A stretch of 52,717 bases of DNA from Oscillospiraceae bacterium. GTDB lineage: Bacteria; Bacillota; Clostridia; Oscillospirales; QAMX01. The DNA lies in contig SVMB01000015.1 in assembly GCA_015067675.1 (NCBI GenBank), positions 1-52,717 on the forward strand, written 5' to 3'. The translations under genes were made by a program, and so were the position numbers. Every line of letters begins with the position of its first letter. The stretch's first letter is position 1. Shown piece by piece: positions 48,265 through 52,717 of the stretch. Below the pieces are notes generated by a model. That model was not told where the DNA came from, made no database searches, and worked only from the letters and a program-made list of their open reading frames with translations.

Positions 48265-49066
48265 GTTCCGGCGGCTGCGTGCCGCCTTTCTGAAGGTTTT
48301 TCTGACAATGCTGCTGCTCATGATTGCGCTTGGCGCGTTATATGCGCTTTTGCAGTCCTATGGCATGATGGAGTCCGTGAGCTACAGCTTTTTGATGCTT
48401 CCCGATCCCGTGCGCGGCTTTTTCGGCTTTGTTTCGGCGCTGGATCTGTCCGATCCCCTGGGCTATTTCTGCCGGATGATGCTTCTGCCCATGGCGATAT
48501 CCTCGATTATCTGGCTTGCGCAGGGTGCCCGTGCGCTCAACGCCGAGCAGGCAAGCGGTCTTGCCGAGCTCCTCTTCACCCAGCCCGGCAGCCGTTCCGG
48601 CTTCTTCTGGCGGCGCTGGAGCCAGGGACTGGCCGCCATCGTCGTCAATCTCCTGCTGCTGGCAGGACTGACAAATCTTTTCTTCCTGCTGGCACTGGGA
48701 CAGACGGATTTTGGTTATCACATGCTGATCTGGACGGTATTTGTCCGTATGCTGGTGGCGCATGTGTTCTGCTGGAATCTGGGTGTTTTATGTTCGGCAT
48801 TGTTTGCATGGCCGGCGCATGCCGGTTGGGTCGGACTGGCGGTACTGCTCGTTCTGACGCTGACGTCGCTGATTCCCGCCTGTTTCGGCGTGTTCAACGT
48901 CGCCTGGTACTGGTCGTTCCTGCATTATTCCATCCCGGAATACGCGCTGCACATGGGCTTTGCCTTCTCCTGGCCGCAGATCGGTGCAATGGCGCTGGCG
49001 CTGCTGGTCACGCTGCTTCCCGGCTGGCTGATGATGCGTACCCGCGAGATCGACTGCGAAGTATAG
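48248..49066 (+). CDS. ABC-2-type transporter permease
   Basis: A 272-residue membrane protein started at ATG 48248 behind GGGAGG. About six membrane helices are separated by short loops, with a basic N-terminus (MRRRYEFRRLR). LFTQPGSRSGFFWRRW resembles the cytoplasmic coupling segment of ABC-2 permeases. It pairs with the ATPase whose gene it overlaps. The exported substrate is unknown; lipids, peptides or polymers are usual for this group. Confidence 0.8.
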   Translation: MRRRYEFRRLRAAFLKVFLTMLLLMIALGALYALLQSYGMMESVSYSFLMLPDPVRGFFGFVSALDLSDPLGYFCRMMLLPMAISSIIWLAQGARALNAEQASGLAELLFTQPGSRSGFFWRRWSQGLAAIVVNLLLLAGLTNLFFLLALGQTDFGYHMLIWTVFVRMLVAHVFCWNLGVLCSALFAWPAHAGWVGLAVLLVLTLTSLIPACFGVFNVAWYWSFLHYSIPEYALHMGFAFSWPQIGAMALALLVTLLPGWLMMRTREIDCEV

Positions 49067-49134
49067 GCGCTGCATCCGCTCTCTGCTGCCGCATCAGACA
49101 TATGCGCAGGCAATGATTCTTTAACAGCACAAGA

Positions 49135-49165
49135 GAGACCGGTTTCCGAGGTGGAAACCGGTCTC
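49135..49165. terminator. Terminator after the ABC pair
   Basis: A perfect 13-base stem GAGACCGGTTTCC (49135-49147) with GGAAACCGGTCTC (49153-49165), then TTTTC. It also faces the convergent GyrI-like gene. Confidence 0.88.
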
Positions 49166-49212
49166 TTTTCATCTTCTCTATGATCTTTGATCGTCCGCCT
49201 GCGCCACTGCGC

Positions 49213-49731
49213 TTATCCTGTGATGCAGCAGATATCCAGAATCACGTTGCCTTTCTCGTCAGGCTCCGTAAAGCGCGGGCAGGCATAACGCTCCCAGACC
49301 CAGAACCGGCCCTCAGCGTCCTTTTTCGGTGCAAGCCCGTCCTGCGCAAAGTGCGCAAGGCATTTTTCCTCATTTCCGTAGATGTCGCCGTCCTCACGGC
49401 CGTATACATACGCCACAGCAATCTCCGCCGCAGGAAAGATCAGCTTTTCAAAGCCCTCGGGAACTTCGGCATCATTTGGCGCAAACATGCCGACCCAATA
49501 GGCATTCAGTCCCCGGTCATCTCCCCGCTCCAGGCCGATATAGGCACTGCCGTCCGGGAAAACCCGCTCCCAGTCTGCCGGCAGCTTTTCCTCGATCAAT
49601 GTAAACCAGCCGTTTGCAAAAAATGTCCCCCACATCTCCGGCGGCGTTTTCCAAAGCTTGGACGAAAATGCTTTACCGATGAAGCAGGCCGCAGGTTGGG
49701 ACTGGGTAAAGGTTCTGATAATCTCTGCCAT
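49213..49731 (-). CDS. GyrI-like (effector-binding-fold) protein
   Basis: A 172-residue protein started at ATG 49731 behind AAGGAGG. The pattern AYWVGMFAP...VPEGFEKLIFPAAEIAVAYVYG fits the second repeat of the GyrI-like small-molecule-binding fold, without any DNA-binding domain. Stand-alone members can bind or hydrolyse small ligands. The C-terminal CCITG is unusual. It has its own strong promoter and no operon partner. It is distinct from the GyrI-like domain of the MerR protein at 5758. Confidence 0.65.
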   Translation of the reverse strand: MAEIIRTFTQSQPAACFIGKAFSSKLWKTPPEMWGTFFANGWFTLIEEKLPADWERVFPDGSAYIGLERGDDRGLNAYWVGMFAPNDAEVPEGFEKLIFPAAEIAVAYVYGREDGDIYGNEEKCLAHFAQDGLAPKKDAEGRFWVWERYACPRFTEPDEKGNVILDICCITG

Positions 49732-49757
49732 CGATCTATCCTCCTTTTTATGGGGCA

Positions 49758-49786
49758 AGTATAGCACATACGTTCGGTTTTGTCAA
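49758..49786 (-). promoter_or_regulatory. Promoter of the GyrI-like gene
   Basis: On the minus strand TTGACA (49781-49786), 17 bases, TATACT (49758-49763). Confidence 0.8.
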
Positions 49787-49836
49787 GCAGCAGGTTCAGA
49801 ACTTTTGATCTGTCCCGCCGTAATCTCACAAAGCCA

Positions 49837-49865
49837 TTGCAAAATTCGCGCCGAACCGCTATAAT
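49837..49865 (+). promoter_or_regulatory. Promoter of the ACT-MBL fusion gene
   Basis: TTGCAA (49837-49842), 17 bases, perfect TATAAT (49860-49865). The leader to ATG-like GTG 49961 is about 90 bases. Confidence 0.75.
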
Positions 49866-49895
49866 GGGATACGGCAAAACCATCCGGCTACATCC

Positions 49896-49912
49896 CGCGC
49901 CGCTGCGGCGCG
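49896..49912 (+). promoter_or_regulatory. GC hairpin in the leader of the ACT-MBL gene
   Basis: CGCGCCG (49896-49902), CTG, CGGCGCG (49906-49912), then TTTAAG. It could be a weak attenuator, but the T tract is only three bases. Confidence 0.4.
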
Positions 49913-49960
49913 TTTAAGACCCCCGCCCTCTCTTACCTATACCTATCCAAGGAGAAACCC

Positions 49961-51403
49961 GTGAAGAAAACCTACATCACCACCATGCCCAACCACATCG
50001 GCGCCTTTCTCAAGGCCAGCCGCTGCTTTGCCCAGCTCGGCATCAACATCACCCGCGTCAGCTACAACAAGGCTATCGACTCCCATCTCCTCTTCATCGA
50101 TGCCGAAGGTACCCCCGAACAGCTTCGTGAAGCGGACATCCAGCTCACCGCCATCGGCTATCTGCAGCCCAACAAAAACGATAAGAGCATCGTCCTCATT
50201 GAGTTCACCCTCCAGGATGTACCCGGCAGCGTCACAGACGTGCTGGCGCTCATCAATGAGTTCGACTTCAATATCTCCTATATCAGCTCTCAGGAAAACG
50301 GCACCGACTACCAGATTTTTAAGATGGGCCTCTTCGTGGAAGATGCCGCAAAGATCACCGAATTTCTCTCCGAAGCCGAAAAACTCTGCCGCGTACGGGT
50401 CATCGACTACAACCACACCGAGAAGATCTTCGACAACTCCATCTTTTACAATTCCTTCGTCTCCGAAATCTCCTCCAACATGAATCTCGGTGACGAGGAA
50501 AAGGATCAGCTGCTTATCAACACCAATCTCGCCATGCAGACCCTCGACGAGCAGGGTCTCTCCCCCTACCGCACATTCGACAGTATCGGCCGCTTTGCAG
50601 AACTCCTTGCCTCCTGCAAGGGCGACGCCTTCGTGCCTCGCATCACCATCCACCGGCTCACCGATGCCACCGAGCTCACGCTCATCGAGCCCCCCTGCGG
50701 TTCCAACACCGCCATTCTTCGTCACGGAGAGGACGTTCTGTTCATCGACTGCGGCTACGCCTGTTACCGTGAGGAGATGGAGGCCATCTTCCGCAAGGTT
50801 CTGCCCGATTACGACTCCATCCGCAAAACCATCCTAATCACCCACGCGGATGTGGATCACTGCGGACTGCTGCCGCTGTTTGACGAGATCATCGCCAGTC
50901 CCCGCAGCGCTGAGTGTCTGATAGCCGAAGCCTCCGGCGAGGACGGCTTCCGCGAGCGCAACCGGCTGCACAAGCCCTACATCAACATCTGCAAGATCCT
51001 GACCGGCTATCATCCCTGCGATCCCGAAAAGATCACCGTTCTCACCCCCGAGGCTCCCGTTCCCACCATGCCGCTGGTGCAGACCGGATTCTTTGCATTC
51101 GGCGATCTGCACTTTGAGGTCTATGAGGGCAAGGGCGGCCACCTGCCCGGCGAGACTGTGCTCATCGACTACACCAATCACATCGCCTTCACCGGCGATA
51201 TCTACCTCAATATCCGCGGTTTCTCTCCCGATCAAGCCAAATACAATCAGCATGCACCGATCCTGATGACGTCCGTTGACACGGATCCGGAGCTCTGCGC
51301 ACTGGAACGCAAGACGATCATGCAGCGTCTCGGCGCCGGTAAATGGCAGATTTTCGGCGCCCACGGCTACAAAAAGGACTACGGCGTGGCACCCGAAGCG
51401 TAA
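49961..51403 (+). CDS. ACT-ACT-metallo-beta-lactamase-fold fusion protein
   Basis: A 480-residue protein with a GTG start behind AAGGAG. Residues 1-150 carry two ACT-like units: ITTMPNHIGAFLKASRCFAQLGINITRVSY and IEFTLQDVPGSVTDVLALINEFDFNISYIS. ACT domains usually bind amino acids. Residues 235-470 form a metallo-beta-lactamase fold with THADVDHCG (H295, D297, D299, H300), in which the second His of HxHxDH is Asp. Later GGHLPGETV and AFTGDIYL supply further ligands. This suggests a hydrolase controlled by an amino acid; the substrate is unknown. It is monocistronic with its own terminator. Confidence 0.85.
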   Translation: MKKTYITTMPNHIGAFLKASRCFAQLGINITRVSYNKAIDSHLLFIDAEGTPEQLREADIQLTAIGYLQPNKNDKSIVLIEFTLQDVPGSVTDVLALINEFDFNISYISSQENGTDYQIFKMGLFVEDAAKITEFLSEAEKLCRVRVIDYNHTEKIFDNSIFYNSFVSEISSNMNLGDEEKDQLLINTNLAMQTLDEQGLSPYRTFDSIGRFAELLASCKGDAFVPRITIHRLTDATELTLIEPPCGSNTAILRHGEDVLFIDCGYACYREEMEAIFRKVLPDYDSIRKTILITHADVDHCGLLPLFDEIIASPRSAECLIAEASGEDGFRERNRLHKPYINICKILTGYHPCDPEKITVLTPEAPVPTMPLVQTGFFAFGDLHFEVYEGKGGHLPGETVLIDYTNHIAFTGDIYLNIRGFSPDQAKYNQHAPILMTSVDTDPELCALERKTIMQRLGAGKWQIFGAHGYKKDYGVAPEA

Positions 51404-51421
51404 TTTTTAATATATCGACAC

Positions 51422-51458
51422 AAAAAACCCGCATACCGTGATGGTATGCGGGTTTTTT
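51422..51458. terminator. Bidirectional terminator
   Basis: A 16-base stem with AAAAAACCC...GCATACC (51422-51437) and its complement (51443-51458). T runs on both strands end the ACT-MBL gene and the convergent VOC gene. Confidence 0.93.
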
Positions 51459-51467
51459 TCACGTTTT

Positions 51468-51833
51468 TTACACAAACAGGCACCAGCACACGCCAAACCG
51501 GTCGGTCAGCACGAACTGACAGGGGCTGTAGCTGCACGGACCGATGTCCTCGGTGATTTCCGCGCCGTCTTTGAGCACGTCATAGGCCTTTTTTATCTGC
51601 GCCTCGCAGCCTTTGCCCATGTGCAGGCAGAACATCATCGTATTGCCGACAGTCACCGGTTCCGGCTGCTCCATCAAGGCAACCACCTGTCCGTAGACGT
51701 CAAGCTCCGCATGGCAGCAGGTACCGTCGTCGTTGAGATAACAGCACAGGATTTCTGCGTCAAACGCGCGTTTATAGAGCTGCAGGGCTTCGTCACTTCC
51801 CCTGACAACCACCTGCATCATGGATCGATACAT
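51468..51833 (-). CDS. VOC-family (PhnB-like) protein
   Basis: A 121-residue protein started at ATG 51833 behind AGAGGT. ALQLYKRAFDAEI, the CHAELDVYG strand and the C-terminal LTDRFGVCWCLFV match the PhnB-like VOC group, which often lacks metal. It has an unusual number of Cys residues (seven or more). Function unknown. It follows the dehydrogenase gene by 27 bases and is probably co-transcribed. Confidence 0.85.
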   Translation of the reverse strand: MYRSMMQVVVRGSDEALQLYKRAFDAEILCCYLNDDGTCCHAELDVYGQVVALMEQPEPVTVGNTMMFCLHMGKGCEAQIKKAYDVLKDGAEITEDIGPCSYSPCQFVLTDRFGVCWCLFV

Positions 51834-51860
51834 ATCGTGACCTCTCGCATGGGTATCCGC

Positions 51861-52717
51861 TCAGTCCAGGACGTGATCCATAAACTTCAGCTTCACGCCC
51901 AGCTTCTCCGCCGTCTCAATGAGCGAGTCGGCCGTGGAACGAGGCAGGAAGATGCCGTTCTTCTGCGCTTCGCGGAAGGCATCCTGCTCAGGTTCGCCGG
52001 GATAACGGATCTTATCCACACCGGGAAGCAGCGGAGAATCCTTATAGAACTCGATCATTTTTTCCATACGCGCCTCGTACTCGGCCAGATCGCAGACCTT
52101 ACTGATATCCAGCGCCATGAAGAAGTGGCCGGTATTGCCATCGGTACCGGGAGTGGTATTCCAGGCGTTGACCTCGCGGTTGACGCCTGCGCCGGAAAGC
52201 AGACCGGACAGCACGTCCACCATAACGGCCAGACCGTAGGCCTTATAGTCGCCGAAGGGCAGCAGGATACCGCCGGCAAAGTATTCATTGGGGTCGGTGG
52301 TGGGGTTTCCGTTTTTGTCCAGTGCAGTTCCCTCGGGCATGGGCTCGCCCTTGGCACGGAACACCTGAATCTTTCCGTCTGCAAACTTGGACATGGCCAT
52401 ATCCAGCATCAGGTAGTCGTACTTACCCGCCGGGACGCAGTAGGAGAAGGGATTATTGCCCGCGCGGCGCACATTGGTACCGGTAACGGCCATCATGGGG
52501 CCGGTATTGGACATCGCCATACCGAACATGCCCTCACGGGCCATCATACGGGTATACTGGCCGGCAGCGCCGAAATGGTGGCTATGGCGCACATTGACGA
52601 TACCAACGCCGGTCTCCCGCGCCTTGGCAATGGCAAGCCGGGTAACCTTCGTGGAGATGACGATACCCAGTCCGCCGCAGCCATCCGCCACAGCCCAGGA
52701 GGGACTGGGTATCGTCA
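51861..52717 (-). CDS. Malate/L-lactate dehydrogenase family (Ldh_2), partial
   Basis: The C-terminal 285 residues are visible; the start lies beyond the right edge. The family block VRHSHHFGAAGQY holds the conserved active-site His and nucleotide contact, and NNPFSYCVPAG and DMAMSKFADGKI are further conserved segments. Members use NAD(P) to reduce or oxidise 2-keto/hydroxy acids: malate, lactate, ureidoglycolate or 2,3-diketogulonate. Given the glycan-use genes at the other end of the window a sugar-acid substrate is possible, but only inference. Confidence 0.88.
   Translation of the reverse strand, partial: TIPSPSWAVADGCGGLGIVISTKVTRLAIAKARETGVGIVNVRHSHHFGAAGQYTRMMAREGMFGMAMSNTGPMMAVTGTNVRRAGNNPFSYCVPAGKYDYLMLDMAMSKFADGKIQVFRAKGEPMPEGTALDKNGNPTTDPNEYFAGGILLPFGDYKAYGLAVMVDVLSGLLSGAGVNREVNAWNTTPGTDGNTGHFFMALDISKVCDLAEYEARMEKMIEFYKDSPLLPGVDKIRYPGEPEQDAFREAQKNGIFLPRSTADSLIETAEKLGVKLKFMDHVLD

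Noticed and set aside
1..52717. CRISPR array or obvious defence system
   Set aside because: No regularly spaced repeats, Cas, restriction or abortive-infection motifs were found by reading.

Overview
The window looks like chromosome from a moderately GC-rich member of the Bacillota, most likely class Clostridia (Oscillospirales/Ruminococcaceae-like). Gene order rplS-lepB-rbgA-rnhB and tig-clpP-clpX-lon-ysxC, a TrpR-like YerC protein, a CarD gene next to ispD-ispF, strong GGAGG ribosome binding sites and many near-consensus sigma-70 promoters all point that way. Codon use favours C or G at the third position in most housekeeping genes. No taxonomic marker here fixes the genus.

Layout. Positions 1-13740 are an accessory, carbohydrate-oriented region: a partial nitrilase-family gene, a solitary tRNA-Gln, a short GH115-like glucuronidase with a xylose-isomerase-like TIM-barrel protein, a MerR regulator + DMT transporter + GH28-like beta-helix operon, a GH5-like hydrolase divergent from a DUF6886-type gene, a glycerophosphodiesterase-like protein lacking its metal ligands, a Gfo/Idh/MocA oxidoreductase with a sugar-phosphate isomerase divergent from an AraC regulator, and a PHP-domain phosphoesterase. 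Together they suggest uronic-acid-rich plant polysaccharide or glycan use. Positions 13741-30593 are conserved core genes: ribosomal protein L19, signal peptidase I, RbgA GTPase, a fused RNase HII-YraN, an M19 dipeptidase, threonine synthase, a metallophosphoesterase, trigger factor, ClpP, ClpX, Lon, YsxC, diaminopimelate decarboxylase and Tex.

Positions 30618-35759 hold a second accessory cluster that I consider the most interesting part. A divergent AraC regulator faces an SGNH hydrolase, a 631-residue protein of unknown function, and, behind its own promoter, two tandem paralogues of unknown function. An IS200-type element follows (about 35814-36492). Then come a yerC-methyltransferase-VOC operon, a heterodimeric ABC exporter with one degenerate ATP site, an XRE regulator and a small charged protein, an NhaC antiporter, a carD-ispD-ispF operon with a structured leader, a Ser/Thr/Gly-rich lipoprotein, an ABC ATPase without a normal signature motif plus its permease, a GyrI-like protein, an ACT-ACT-metallo-beta-lactamase fusion, a VOC protein and a partial malate/lactate-type dehydrogenase running off the right edge.

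I see no rRNA, CRISPR array, prophage, restriction system or replication origin. Several long open frames lie opposite GC-rich genes; I treat them as shadows. All functional calls rest on motif recognition by eye, not on searches.
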